Shown: one piece after another, positions 15,302 through 23,716 of the stretch
Layout: every line of letters begins with the position of its first letter
Position numbering within the stretch: position 1 is the stretch's first letter
NCBI GenBank assembly: GCA_964428195.1
Contig: CAYRXC010000006.1
Span: 1 to 34,597 of the forward strand
From: JAAYGD01 sp964428195
Lineage (GTDB): Bacteria > Bacillota_I > Bacilli_A > RF39 > UBA660
Direction of reading: 5' to 3'
DNA length: 34,597 bases
The notes under the pieces: model-generated
What the model was told of the DNA's origin: nothing
The model's database searches: none
The model's input: only the letters and a program-made list of their open reading frames with translations
Translations under genes and position numbers: made by a program

Positions 15302-15330
15302 ATTATATATTAGTAATTATTTGTTGTCAA
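15302..15330 (-). promoter_or_regulatory. Consensus promoter of infC-rpmI-rplT
   Basis: Minus strand reads TTGACA (15325-15330), exactly 17 bases, TATAAT (15302-15307): a perfect housekeeping promoter, as expected for a highly expressed ribosomal operon. It starts 5 bases after the rhomboid gene stop, with no terminator visible between. Confidence 0.88.
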
Positions 15331-15334
15331 GCAA

Positions 15335-16492
15335 TTATTTGTTAAACAGTAAATAAAGTAATGTAGCTAAAGTAATTATTACAGCTACTATCCCATTTAT
15401 TCTTTCTTGCTTAGATGATTTATTCTTTAACCCAACTGCATAAGAGAATAATAAACCTCCTACTAAACCTCCTAGGTGAGCAGCATTATTTATTCCAGGA
15501 ACTGCAAATCCAATAAATAAATTAATAGCTATAATAGGCAATATTTGCTTTATCATTACATTGCCCAAATAAGCCCTATAATTATATCCAAAATACAACA
15601 ATGCACCGAAAAGTGCAAATATCGCTCCACTAGCGCCAGCAGATATTGTTGCATAATCTACAAACAATAAAGACACAAGAGATGCTATTAAAATACCTCC
15701 AAAATATATTATTAGATACTTCTTTTTACCAAATAAGTTTTCTACTTGAATTCCAACTGCTCTTAATGCCCACATGTTAAAAAACAAGTGCGTTATTCCA
15801 ATATGCAAAAAAGCAGAGGTAAATAATCTAAAATACTCGCCACCTTCGATAATATGAATTTTTGATAATGCTCCAAAATTAACAAGGGTAGAAATATTTT
15901 CACTTCCCTTTCCAAATATATACATTAGAATAAACAATATAATATTAATTGCCATTATTACATAAGTAACAAGAGGTTTATCATTATTGATTAATGATTC
16001 TGCTTCTTGGCTTCTTCTTTTGTTTACATTATTAAGATCAGATGTTATCTTTGTAAACAATTCAACATCTGGTTTATCCTTTGCTAGCTTTAAATTAACA
16101 TCAGAAAAAGCTGTATTGATTTCTTTTGATTTCAATATGTCTTCTTCATTTTTTACTACTACTGAGTCGATATTCTCTTCTCTTTTGGGTTCAACATATT
16201 CACTTAAATCTGTGAATATTGATAATGTCTTAATTTTAAAAGATAACGTCTTACGCTTAATTTGATGAACTATTTTTTTTGTTTTAAATAAATCAAAATC
16301 ATATTGTGCGTTATTATGTATATATCCTGTCATTATTCTAATTATTCTATACTCTTGATCGGTATTTTCAAGCCAAATTTCGTTTTCTACACCTCTTAAT
16401 ATTATTGGATTATAACCTTTTTCTGTAATAAAATAATGCAATAATTTCATTACAATCATATCTTTATCTCTAAACATCAACTGTTCTTTCAT
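15335..16492 (-). CDS. Rhomboid family intramembrane serine protease with N-terminal cytoplasmic domain
   Basis: A 385-residue protein. From the ATG at 16492 (GAGGAGG four to five bases upstream; a longer frame is open but unsupported), residues about 1-165 form a soluble N-terminal domain and linker, followed by six or seven membrane helices. The rhomboid core is clear: HLFFNMWAL (Asn239 region), GASG with catalytic Ser288, and NNAAHLGG with catalytic His339. The layout recalls Bacillus YqgP/GluP, which also has an N-terminal globular domain and takes part in membrane-protein quality control, but no C-terminal TPR region is present. It overlaps the upstream FAD dehydrogenase gene by 4 bases (ATGA). 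Substrates are unknown. Confidence 0.92.
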   Translation of the reverse strand: MKEQLMFRDKDMIVMKLLHYFITEKGYNPIILRGVENEIWLENTDQEYRIIRIMTGYIHNNAQYDFDLFKTKKIVHQIKRKTLSFKIKTLSIFTDLSEYVEPKREENIDSVVVKNEEDILKSKEINTAFSDVNLKLAKDKPDVELFTKITSDLNNVNKRRSQEAESLINNDKPLVTYVIMAINIILFILMYIFGKGSENISTLVNFGALSKIHIIEGGEYFRLFTSAFLHIGITHLFFNMWALRAVGIQVENLFGKKKYLIIYFGGILIASLVSLLFVDYATISAGASGAIFALFGALLYFGYNYRAYLGNVMIKQILPIIAINLFIGFAVPGINNAAHLGGLVGGLLFSYAVGLKNKSSKQERINGIVAVIITLATLLYLLFNK

Positions 16493-17874
16493 TTTTCCTC
16501 CTCTATAATGCACCTTCCAACATAAACTCCATTAGAATTTGATTGAATTATTCCTCTAGTTATTCCTGCTCCATCCCCTAAAGCATATAAATTTTTAAAA
16601 TTAGTTTCAAACTTATTATTTACTAATACCTTATTATTATAAAACTTACATTCAACTCCATACAACAAAGTTTCTGCAGAATTAAATCCAGGAGCAACTC
16701 CATTTAATGCTTCTATCATCTCTTCTATTGATTTGATTATTCTATATGGCAATACTAAAGATAAATCACCCGGCACAGCATCTTTTAATGTAGGGACAAT
16801 ATTCCCCCTCATAATTCTTTCTTCCGTGGTTCTTCTTCCTCTTTTTAAATCTCCATATCTTTGTACTAGTACTTTACCATCCGCAAGCATATTAGCAAGT
16901 TTAGCAATAGATTTTGCATACCCAATTGAATCCTTAAAAGGTTGAGTAAAAGTTTTAGATACTAATATAGCTAGATTAGTATTATTTGTCTTTGATTCCT
17001 TATAAGAGTGTCCGTTTACAGTTATTAAATTATCTTCATATCTTTCAATTACAACTTCTCCTGAAGGATTTTGACAAAAAGTTCTTACTGTGTCATCAAA
17101 TGTTTTACTATTATAAATAAACTTACCCTCATATAAATACTTATTAATATTTTCCATTACTTCATTTCTAACTTCAACTCTTACTCCAATATCCACTACT
17201 GATGGAACAGAATCAATCTTATGCTTATGACAAATATTTCTAAGCCATTCTGAGCCTTCTCTTCCAACTGATAATATTACATACTTAGATTCTATTTTCT
17301 CTCCATTTATGATTACTCCATTAATTTTATTGTCTTTAATTATAATATCATCAACCATCGTTCTAAACTTAAAATCAACACCTTTTTCTATCAAATATTC
17401 TTCTATTTTTGAATATATTTCATAGCTTTGATCAGTTCCTAAATGTCTCAAAGGATACACGATTAATTTTAAATTATTTTTTATTGCCTCAACTTCTATT
17501 TCTTTTATCTTATCAATATGATCATTTCCATATATTTTGTCATCAGCTCCAAAAGATAAATAAATTGAATCAACATAATCTATTAATTCTTGAGTCTTCT
17601 CATACCCAATATATGTTTGAAGATTTCCTCCTACATCGGGAGATAAAGTCAACTTTCCATCACTAAATGCACCAGCGCCCGAAAATCCAGTAGTAATATT
17701 ACAAGGATTGCAATTGACACACTTTCCTGTCGTTCTTTTCGGACAAACCCTATTTTTTATTGAGTTTCCTTTTTCTATCATCAATACTTTTAATTTGCTA
17801 TTTTTAACTATTTCCAAGGCTGCAAAGATTCCAGAACAACCAGCCCCTACAATAATAACATCATACTTTTTCAT
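16489..17874 (-). CDS. FAD-dependent dehydrogenase (COG2509 type)
   Basis: A 461-residue flavoprotein. The N-terminal Rossmann motif is IIVGAGCSG (8-15). A cysteine cluster C44-x7-C52-x2-C55-x2-C58 follows, then NITTGFSGAGAFSDGK, the typical signature of the uncharacterised COG2509 FAD-dependent dehydrogenases. The C-terminal ALGDGAGITRGIIQS closes the FAD site. The length is normal for the group (about 460). The cysteine cluster could hold an iron-sulfur centre or zinc, but this is not established to my knowledge. It is cotranscribed after rluD (1-base overlap) and overlaps the rhomboid gene. Substrate unknown. Confidence 0.88.
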   Translation of the reverse strand: MKKYDVIIVGAGCSGIFAALEIVKNSKLKVLMIEKGNSIKNRVCPKRTTGKCVNCNPCNITTGFSGAGAFSDGKLTLSPDVGGNLQTYIGYEKTQELIDYVDSIYLSFGADDKIYGNDHIDKIKEIEVEAIKNNLKLIVYPLRHLGTDQSYEIYSKIEEYLIEKGVDFKFRTMVDDIIIKDNKINGVIINGEKIESKYVILSVGREGSEWLRNICHKHKIDSVPSVVDIGVRVEVRNEVMENINKYLYEGKFIYNSKTFDDTVRTFCQNPSGEVVIERYEDNLITVNGHSYKESKTNNTNLAILVSKTFTQPFKDSIGYAKSIAKLANMLADGKVLVQRYGDLKRGRRTTEERIMRGNIVPTLKDAVPGDLSLVLPYRIIKSIEEMIEALNGVAPGFNSAETLLYGVECKFYNNKVLVNNKFETNFKNLYALGDGAGITRGIIQSNSNGVYVGRCIIEEEK

Positions 17875-18767
17875 TATTCCTCCGCATATTTCTTAACTAG
17901 TTCATTAAATTCTTCTTCCGGTTCTACACTAAACTCCATATACTCTTTAGTAATTGGATGACAAAATCCTATTTTTTTTGCATGTAACATTTGTCCATAA
18001 TCATTTGTTGGTTTTTTATTACTATATAAAGGATCATTGATTATTGGATATCCAATGTATTGCATATGAACTCTTATTTGATGAGTTCTTCCTGTATCAA
18101 GTTTGCATTCAACTAAAGTTGAATTTTTATATCTTTTTAATACTTTGAAATGAGTTACAGCATCTTTACTATTCATTTCAGTTACTTTCATTTTTTTTCT
18201 ATCATCATTATCTCTTCCTATTGGAGCATCAATAGTTCCTGTATCGTGGCTTATTACTCCACTAACTAACGCTAAATAAATTCTATTAACTTTCCTTTTT
18301 TGTATTTCTTTACTCAAATATAAGTGTGTATCATCGTCTTTAGCAACCAATAATAATCCACTAGTATCTTTATCTATTCTATGAACTATACCAGCCCTAT
18401 TATTGTCATTACTAAGATTATAATGATACATCAATCCATTTACTAAAGTATCGTTGTAATGTCCTGCAGCTGGATGAACTACCAAACCACTTGGTTTATT
18501 TATTACTAGCATATATTTGTCTTCATAGACTATATTTAGTTTCATATTTACTGGTAATATTTCATTATTTTCTTGAATCTCTTCATCTATTTTAATTTCA
18601 TCATCTACTCTAACTATATAACTATTTTTTATAATATTATCATTAACTAATATTTTATTATCTTCTATTAATCTTTGAATTTTACTTCTACTAATATTTA
18701 ATATTTCAATCAAATATTTATCTATTCTAAGGTCACTTTGTTCGTCTACTATTATTATTTTCACCAA
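17874..18767 (-). CDS. rluD: RluA/RluD family rRNA pseudouridine synthase
   Basis: A 297-residue enzyme. The N-terminal S4 RNA-binding domain (about 13-70) contains SRSKIQRLIEDNKILVN. The catalytic domain has the RluA motif HRIDKDTSG (129-137) with catalytic Asp132, and the C-terminal LDTGRTHQIRVHM. It converts specific uridines of large-subunit rRNA to pseudouridine; which positions cannot be read here. The start is TTG at 18767 or GTG at 18764; AAAGGAG lies just upstream of both. The gene begins inside lspA, overlapping it by 32-35 bases, the usual lspA-rluD pairing of Firmicutes. Confidence 0.93.
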   Translation of the reverse strand: MVKIIIVDEQSDLRIDKYLIEILNISRSKIQRLIEDNKILVNDNIIKNSYIVRVDDEIKIDEEIQENNEILPVNMKLNIVYEDKYMLVINKPSGLVVHPAAGHYNDTLVNGLMYHYNLSNDNNRAGIVHRIDKDTSGLLLVAKDDDTHLYLSKEIQKRKVNRIYLALVSGVISHDTGTIDAPIGRDNDDRKKMKVTEMNSKDAVTHFKVLKRYKNSTLVECKLDTGRTHQIRVHMQYIGYPIINDPLYSNKKPTNDYGQMLHAKKIGFCHPITKEYMEFSVEPEEEFNELVKKYAEE

Positions 18768-19221
18768 TTACTCCTTTCGGAATGAACATGGAATATATGA
18801 CAATTATAAATCCAATTACTAAGCACATATCCGCAAAATTAAATACTGGAAAATTGTAACCAAATATATAAAAATCCAAGTAATCAATTACAAAACCATT
18901 TAATATTCTATCAATAAAATTACCTACTATTCCTCCAAAAATCAATGAATATGATATCGCCTCAACTTTATTGATATTTACATCTACAATTACATATCTA
19001 ATAAGTCCAATCATAGCTATTATAGAAAGAATAACAAATAATATACTACTATCTTGTAATATTCCAAAAGCTGCCCCACTATTTTTTATATAAGTCAAAT
19101 AAAAGAAGTTATTGATAACTTTTATATTTTGCGCAAAATCAATAGTATTTACTACTATGTACTTTATAACTTGATCTATAATACTAAATATTAAACCAAA
19201 AACCAATATCTTTTTATACAT
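18733..19221 (-). CDS. lspA: Lipoprotein signal peptidase (signal peptidase II)
   Basis: A 162-residue, four-helix membrane aspartyl protease that cleaves signal peptides of diacylglyceryl-modified prolipoproteins. Family motifs are YIKNSGAAFGIL (44-55), GNFIDRI with catalytic Asp104, and FNFADMCLVIG with catalytic Asp131. The length is typical. It starts an operon lspA-rluD-FAD dehydrogenase-rhomboid. The lipoprotein encoded at 29531-30136 is a plausible client. Confidence 0.97.
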   Translation of the reverse strand: MYKKILVFGLIFSIIDQVIKYIVVNTIDFAQNIKVINNFFYLTYIKNSGAAFGILQDSSILFVILSIIAMIGLIRYVIVDVNINKVEAISYSLIFGGIVGNFIDRILNGFVIDYLDFYIFGYNFPVFNFADMCLVIGFIIVIYSMFIPKGVIGENNNSRRTK

Positions 19222-19236
19222 AAAACCACCAAAATC

Positions 19237-19265
19237 ATTGTATCAAAAAAAAAGAAAAAGGACAA
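19237..19265 (-). promoter_or_regulatory. Promoter of lspA operon, -35 box within upstream terminator
   Basis: Minus strand reads TTGTCC (19260-19265), 17 bases (almost all T), TACAAT (19237-19242). The -35 sits in the descending arm of the terminator hairpin of the previous operon, and the spacer is its T tract. Confidence 0.6.
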
Positions 19266-19273
19266 TGTCCTTT
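19245..19273 (-). terminator. Terminator of the cdsA-rseP-fmt operon
   Basis: AAAGGAC (19257-19263) and GTCCTTT (19267-19273) form a 7-bp stem with a 3-base loop, followed on the minus strand by TTCTTTTTTTTT. It overlaps the last bases of the 193-residue gene (stop at 19272-19274). Confidence 0.88.
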
Positions 19274-19853
19274 ATTTAACAGAAATATCAAAATCCTCGA
19301 TTTTATCAGAATCAAAATATCTAGTCTCTATCTTAAAATCCTCTTTTTCAATAAGCATTTTATACCACTCTTGATTATTATCATAATACATTGTAATATA
19401 CAAATTTTCTTCTTTATGATGAACCTTCATAGTGCTCTCTGTTTTATCTTCTACTGTGTAATCATCTTCATTATTTAATAAACTTTCAATAAAAAGGATG
19501 TCAAAAAATTTATTATCTATATTTTCAATGAAATTTCCTTCATATTTTACAAATTCGTCATTTTCTTTAATGTACATTTTCTCATCATTTTGATAATAAG
19601 TGGTCTCTATATCATTTTCTTTTTTTGTTGTCAAAGTTTTTAATCCATATGCTTTTCCACTTAATTCAATACTATCATTTACAATATGATTAAAAGCAAA
19701 ATTTTTCACAATTACTTTATTTTCTTCTTTATTACTTCCAAATAAATTGCCAGTAGTTTGACTATCTCTATTTCTACTATATGAAAACATTAGAAAAATA
19801 AATAATAACGAAACCACTACAAGTAATGTTTTATTTTTTTGTTTTTCTTCCAT
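19272..19853 (-). CDS. Hypothetical membrane-anchored extracytoplasmic protein
   Basis: A 193-residue protein with a short cytoplasmic N-terminus, a membrane helix or uncleaved signal at about 9-25, and an extracytoplasmic domain of about 165 residues built of beta strands with repeated tyrosines (TTYYQNDEKMYIKEND, LYITMYYDNNQEWYKML). The pattern resembles LolA-like or YusA-like beta sheets that bind lipid, but I do not recognise a family. It is the last gene of the cdsA operon, 8 bases after fmt, with a terminator overlapping its end. Start ATG at 19853 has AGGTAA upstream. Confidence 0.7.
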   Translation of the reverse strand: MEEKQKNKTLLVVVSLLFIFLMFSYSRNRDSQTTGNLFGSNKEENKVIVKNFAFNHIVNDSIELSGKAYGLKTLTTKKENDIETTYYQNDEKMYIKENDEFVKYEGNFIENIDNKFFDILFIESLLNNEDDYTVEDKTESTMKVHHKEENLYITMYYDNNQEWYKMLIEKEDFKIETRYFDSDKIEDFDISVK

Positions 19854-19861
19854 AATATTAC

Positions 19862-20767
19862 CTATGATAATATCTTTCCACTGATATCCCTTCCATTTAC
19901 AAATTCTTTGTAATTCATCTTTCTCTTGCCTTCTAATTGTAAAGACTCTATCAATATAATTCCATCTTTAGTCTTTACAACTATTCCAGAATCGATTTTT
20001 ATAATTTCTCCATTTTTTCCAGAATAATTACCTTTCTTCATAGATGCATTCCATATTTTACAGATTCTATCTTCTAACATGGTATATGCTACAGGCCATG
20101 GATTTAGTCCTCTTATCTTGTTATATATAGTTTCTGTTGTTTCATTCCAATCAATTCTTTCATCTTCTCTTTTTATATTATATGCATATGTTGCTTGTTC
20201 ATTATCTTGTTTAATTCTAGTATTATTTCCATTTATTATATCAGGCAAAGTTTTTGATAAAAGATCTCTTCCTAAAATACTCAATCTATCATGCAAAGAT
20301 CCAACATTTTCGTCTTCGCCTATCTTAATCTTTTCGATTGATATTATATCGCCAGTATCCATCCCTTCATCCATATACATAATGGTAATTCCCGTTTCAT
20401 TGAGTCCATTTAATATTGCTCTATGAATAGGAGCACCTCCCCTAAGTTTTGGCAATATCGATGCGTGAACATTTATACATCCAAACTTAGGACAATCTAA
20501 AATCTCTTTCGGAATTATTTGACCATAAGCACAAGTAACTATTATATCCGGCTTCAAACTTATTACTTGATCAAATTCTTTTCTGATTTTTACTGGTTGA
20601 AAAACTTTAATATTGTTTTCCTCAGCAACCTTCTTTATAGGACTAATTTTCTCGCTTTTATCAGGTTGAACAACCACACCAATTACATTTGTTTCTTCAA
20701 TTAAATACTTTAATATTGGAACAGAAAAGTCAGGTGTACCCATGAATATAACATTGATGTTTTTCAC
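19862..20767 (-). CDS. fmt: Methionyl-tRNA formyltransferase
   Basis: A 301-residue enzyme that formylates Met-tRNAfMet using 10-formyl-tetrahydrofolate. Motifs are VIFMGTPDFSVP at the N-terminus, the catalytic Asn/His segment INVHASILPKLRGGAPIHRA, and DEGMDTGDI with the catalytic Asp; a C-terminal tRNA-binding OB domain follows. A GTG at 20776 is in frame, but AGGTGG lies five bases before the GTG at 20767, so the latter is preferred; it shares a base with the stop of the preceding gene (TAGTG). The usual partner def (deformylase) is not in this window. Its substrate initiator tRNA is at 9587-9663. Confidence 0.96.
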   Translation of the reverse strand: MKNINVIFMGTPDFSVPILKYLIEETNVIGVVVQPDKSEKISPIKKVAEENNIKVFQPVKIRKEFDQVISLKPDIIVTCAYGQIIPKEILDCPKFGCINVHASILPKLRGGAPIHRAILNGLNETGITIMYMDEGMDTGDIISIEKIKIGEDENVGSLHDRLSILGRDLLSKTLPDIINGNNTRIKQDNEQATYAYNIKREDERIDWNETTETIYNKIRGLNPWPVAYTMLEDRICKIWNASMKKGNYSGKNGEIIKIDSGIVVKTKDGIILIESLQLEGKRKMNYKEFVNGRDISGKILS

Positions 20768-21108
20768 TATATCCACCTAGTTATTGGCTTAACTCTCTTG
20801 TTAGGATTATATTGTTCAAAGAATGCAATTAAATAATCAATAAAAGCATTCAAATATGAATCATCATCTTTTAATATAGCATCTACATTCAATTTTTCCT
20901 GTAATTCAATTGAAAAATAATAATCGAATATATAATTATGCATTGCCAAATCTAGTTCTTTTGCTTTTTTAATAGAATCTTCACAATCTAGCTTACAAGA
21001 ACTAACATATTTCTTATAATAATGAACTAATTTTCTACTAAAATTATCTTCATCCAAAAATTCACATTCTACTATTTCCTTATAGTGTTTAAAAATTGAA
21101 TTATCCAT
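20767..21108 (-). CDS. Hypothetical protein, 113 aa, between rseP and fmt
   Basis: A 113-residue soluble, mainly helical protein, acidic in its middle, with several cysteines (C15, C37, C41 near SSCKLDCEDS) and a C-terminal basic end (NPNKRVKPITRWI). There is no membrane segment or recognisable motif. It has a strong Shine-Dalgarno (GGGAGG) and is tightly packed in the operon, 2 bases after rseP and overlapping fmt by one base, so it is certainly translated with them. Function unknown. Confidence 0.75.
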   Translation of the reverse strand: MDNSIFKHYKEIVECEFLDEDNFSRKLVHYYKKYVSSCKLDCEDSIKKAKELDLAMHNYIFDYYFSIELQEKLNVDAILKDDDSYLNAFIDYLIAFFEQYNPNKRVKPITRWI

Positions 21109-21110
21109 GA

Positions 21111-22169
21111 TTACCTCCCTATTAACTTTCCTATATCACTCATAGTAACAAATAGCATCAACAACATCAATAAAGAAAAACCAGCAATATTAATGGCATT
21201 TTCAACTTTTAAAGGAATTGCTTTTCTTCTTATTTTCTCTATTATCAAAAACAATATTCTTCCACCATCAAATGCAGGAAAAGGCAATAGATTTATAAAT
21301 CCAACATTGATTGCCAATAAAGCTAGCAAAGATAGTACAGATTGAAATCCACTGTCTACAGTTGCTTCTACAGTAGAATAAATTCCAACAGGTCCCGCCA
21401 AATTATCTATACCCAAACCTCCAGTAAAAAGTCTTCCTAATACTTTATACATAGATATTATGTTGTTACCTAATTCTACAAAAGGATATTTAATAATTGA
21501 TAAAAAACTTTTACTTGTTTTTTGAACAATTTCAAATCCAAATACATATCTAGATTCTTTTCCTTCTTCATATAATTTAGGAACAATAAATGTTTCTTTT
21601 GTATTTCCTTTTTCGTCAATTAATTTAAAATTTACTCCATCTTTTATATATTCATCATCATAAAGCACTAATAATAAATCATCTATAGTATTAACTTTAT
21701 ATTTACCAATTTGAACTATTTTATCTCCATCTTTCATTTCGCTGTCGATAGCATTATATTCATCAGCAAGCACTCCAACATAAGGAGCTGGTTCTCTTGC
21801 GCCATACAAAACACCAATTAAGAACAATACAACAAACGCTAGTAAAAAATTGAATGATGCTCCAGCAACCATTATCGAAAATCTTTGCAAAACAGTTTTG
21901 CTTTGTAATTTTTTAGATTTAGGGATTTTTTTATCATCTTCTATTTCTTCTCCTGCTAATGCAACAGATCCTCCAATAGGTAATAGCTTTATACAGTAAT
22001 CTGTCTCATCATTCTTCCTATTAAATTTATATAAGGTTGGCCCCATTCCTAATGAAAAAGAATAAACATGTACTTTAGCTCTCTTAGCAAAAATATAGTG
22101 TCCAAGTTCATGAACAAACACTATTAAACCTAAAATTAATACAAAAACAATCAAATTCAATATCCACAT
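21111..22169 (-). CDS. rseP: Site-2 intramembrane zinc metalloprotease (RseP/RasP)
   Basis: A 352-residue membrane protease. The zinc motif HELGH is at 20-24 in the first helix; a PDZ-like domain occupies about 130-200; the second metal site is NLLPFPAFDGGR with Asp301. There are four membrane helices. In Firmicutes RasP/RseP cleaves anti-sigma factors and leftover signal peptides. It follows cdsA by 8 bases, the conserved cdsA-rseP order. The RsgI-like protein at 6792-7565 is a conceivable substrate, by analogy with RsgI processing, though this is inference. Confidence 0.95.
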   Translation of the reverse strand: MWILNLIVFVLILGLIVFVHELGHYIFAKRAKVHVYSFSLGMGPTLYKFNRKNDETDYCIKLLPIGGSVALAGEEIEDDKKIPKSKKLQSKTVLQRFSIMVAGASFNFLLAFVVLFLIGVLYGAREPAPYVGVLADEYNAIDSEMKDGDKIVQIGKYKVNTIDDLLLVLYDDEYIKDGVNFKLIDEKGNTKETFIVPKLYEEGKESRYVFGFEIVQKTSKSFLSIIKYPFVELGNNIISMYKVLGRLFTGGLGIDNLAGPVGIYSTVEATVDSGFQSVLSLLALLAINVGFINLLPFPAFDGGRILFLIIEKIRRKAIPLKVENAINIAGFSLLMLLMLFVTMSDIGKLIGR

Positions 22170-22177
22170 ATTTCCTC

Positions 22178-22978
22178 CTATAAAACTGATATAAAGAATA
22201 TATATCCAATTACAACAAATATTAAACTGTCAAATCTATCTAAAACTCCACCATGTCCAAAAATAATATTTGAAAAATCTTTTATATTGTAATATCTTTT
22301 AATTGAACTAAATACTAAGTCTCCTAATTGACTTATTAGGGACAATAACATAGTTACCGACAATAACAACAAAATATCAACACCATCATTTATTGATGTA
22401 TAGTATACAGTAGATGCTATAAAAGTACCAAATAAAATACCAACTATTAAACCGATTATACTCTTCTTTGGAGATATTTTGGGGCATAATTTTTCTCTTC
22501 CCGATAATGAACCCGCTATATAAGCATATACATCAGTAGATATAGATATCGACATTAAATATATAAACCTTTTTAAATCATATTCCCTTATAAATATCAA
22601 CAAATTAAATACAAAACCTATTAATAATACAATTCCCAAAATATATATAGCATCTAAAATATTGTATTTATCAATATCACTATATATGATCATTGGAATA
22701 AGGAAAAAAATAAACATCATAGAAATTATTCTATAATCGATAAAAAGAGAATAATTATCGACATTGTATCCACTATAAATAATAAAACATAAACTAACAA
22801 ACGCTAATAATTTAACAAAAAATGGAATCTTTTTCTTTAATTCTTTTAACTTTAATAACTCTCTAAGAGATAATAATCCTAATATTGTAGCCGCAATTTT
22901 AAATGCATTTCCACCATAAAAAAGTATTGGTAAAAAAATAGCACATAATAATACAATTCCAATTATCCTTTTTTTCAT
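22178..22978 (-). CDS. cdsA: Phosphatidate cytidylyltransferase (CDP-diglyceride synthase)
   Basis: A 266-residue, multi-helix membrane enzyme making CDP-diacylglycerol from phosphatidic acid and CTP. The family signature is in the C-terminal half: CPKISPKKSIIG, SQLGDLVFSSIKR, and FGHGGVLDRFDS with the metal-binding aspartates. It is the first gene of cdsA-rseP-orf-fmt-orf, with its own promoter. No uppS (isoprenyl synthase) precedes it, unlike in many Firmicutes. Start ATG at 22978 follows AAGGTGA. Confidence 0.95.
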   Translation of the reverse strand: MKKRIIGIVLLCAIFLPILFYGGNAFKIAATILGLLSLRELLKLKELKKKIPFFVKLLAFVSLCFIIYSGYNVDNYSLFIDYRIISMMFIFFLIPMIIYSDIDKYNILDAIYILGIVLLIGFVFNLLIFIREYDLKRFIYLMSISISTDVYAYIAGSLSGREKLCPKISPKKSIIGLIVGILFGTFIASTVYYTSINDGVDILLLLSVTMLLSLISQLGDLVFSSIKRYYNIKDFSNIIFGHGGVLDRFDSLIFVVIGYIFFISVL

Positions 22979-22994
22979 ATATTCACCTTAATCA

Positions 22995-23023
22995 ATTATA
23001 TTATAATTAATCATTTATATCAA
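22995..23023 (-). promoter_or_regulatory. Promoter of cdsA operon
   Basis: Minus strand reads TTGATA (23018-23023), 17 bases, TATAAT (22995-23000), about 17 bases upstream of the ATG. Confidence 0.75.
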
Positions 23024-23093
23024 GTTATTTAATAATCAGCGTTTTTGATTTTTTAGTGTTAAAATATCATTTATTATTATAAATATACCATTA

Positions 23094-23122
23094 TTGAAAA
23101 TATATTATTAATATGCTAATAT
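23094..23122 (+). promoter_or_regulatory. Promoter of 182-residue orphan gene
   Basis: Plus strand reads TTGAAA (23094-23099), 17 bases, then extended -10 TGC-TAATAT (23117-23122), about 22 bases before the ATG at 23145. Confidence 0.6.
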
Positions 23123-23144
23123 ATCTATTTAATTGAGGTGCTAT

Positions 23145-23693
23145 ATGAAGTATAATTCTGATTTTAAATTCTATTTATTACCGTCAAATTCTGTTTTTTC
23201 CGATTTTTTAAAGGATTTCGAATACGAAGAGGATGTACCTTTTTATGGAAAAAAAGACTTTGATCCTATTATAAAAATTGCGGTCGATAATAATACATTC
23301 TCTACCTCAATGGTTTATGCTGATGCAGCAAAAATAATAGATATTTTACAAAATCAATTATCTTTGTTAACAAATGGGACCGAAGAATCCCTTGATGCTG
23401 AAAAGAAAATAAAGAAATTGATTGAAAAAACATATTACATTATTTCTTCACATATGGGAGTTCCGTTACTAAAAGCATTATATGATTATGATTTTGCAGC
23501 TTCAAGTGATAAAAGAAAAGTGGAAGCAGAAATTAATACATCAATAAAAGCAAACAATTGCCCTCTTGAAGGAAAGGAACACAAACCAAAATTAATTAAA
23601 ACAGATACTAATGCATCATTAAAAACAGACAATTACTCTCTTGAAGAAAAGAAACAAAGACCAAGAAAAGTTAAAATGTTAACAAAAAAATAA
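23145..23693 (+). CDS. Hypothetical protein with C-terminal tandem repeat
   Basis: A 182-residue soluble protein. Start ATG at 23145 has GAGGTG four bases upstream; an in-frame upstream extension lacks a ribosome site. Residues about 1-130 form a mixed, partly helical domain (FSTSMVYADAAKIIDILQNQ, IISSHMGVPLLKALYDYDFA) I cannot place in a family. Residues about 131-178 consist of two diverged copies of a 25-residue basic unit (TSIKANNCPLEGKE... and ASLKTDNYSLEEKK...), and the DNA beneath is also repeated with a 75-base period. It is monocistronic on the plus strand. The basic tail suggests nucleic-acid or ribosome contact, which is speculation. Confidence 0.7.
   Translation: MKYNSDFKFYLLPSNSVFSDFLKDFEYEEDVPFYGKKDFDPIIKIAVDNNTFSTSMVYADAAKIIDILQNQLSLLTNGTEESLDAEKKIKKLIEKTYYIISSHMGVPLLKALYDYDFAASSDKRKVEAEINTSIKANNCPLEGKEHKPKLIKTDTNASLKTDNYSLEEKKQRPRKVKMLTKK
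23535..23682 (+). repeat. 75-bp diverged tandem duplication inside orphan gene
   Basis: AATACATCAATAAAAGCA at 23535 and AATGCATCATTAAAAACA at 23610 start two copies, with later shared blocks such as CTCTTGAAG. The period of 75 bases preserves the reading frame (25 codons), consistent with a recent in-frame duplication. Confidence 0.7.
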
Positions 23694-23716
23694 GAAATAA
23701 TATTTCTTATTTTTCT
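23684..23716. terminator. Bidirectional terminator between convergent genes
   Basis: AAAATAAGAAA (23687-23697) and TTTCTTATTTT (23703-23713) form an 11-bp stem with a 5-base loop and A/T runs on both sides. It serves the plus-strand orphan gene and the minus-strand tyrS-RNHCP unit, overlapping the stop codons of both. Confidence 0.8.

Noticed and set aside
16493..16513. Seven-codon upstream extension of the rhomboid gene
   Set aside because: The Shine-Dalgarno GAGGAGG lies within it and points to ATG at 16492.
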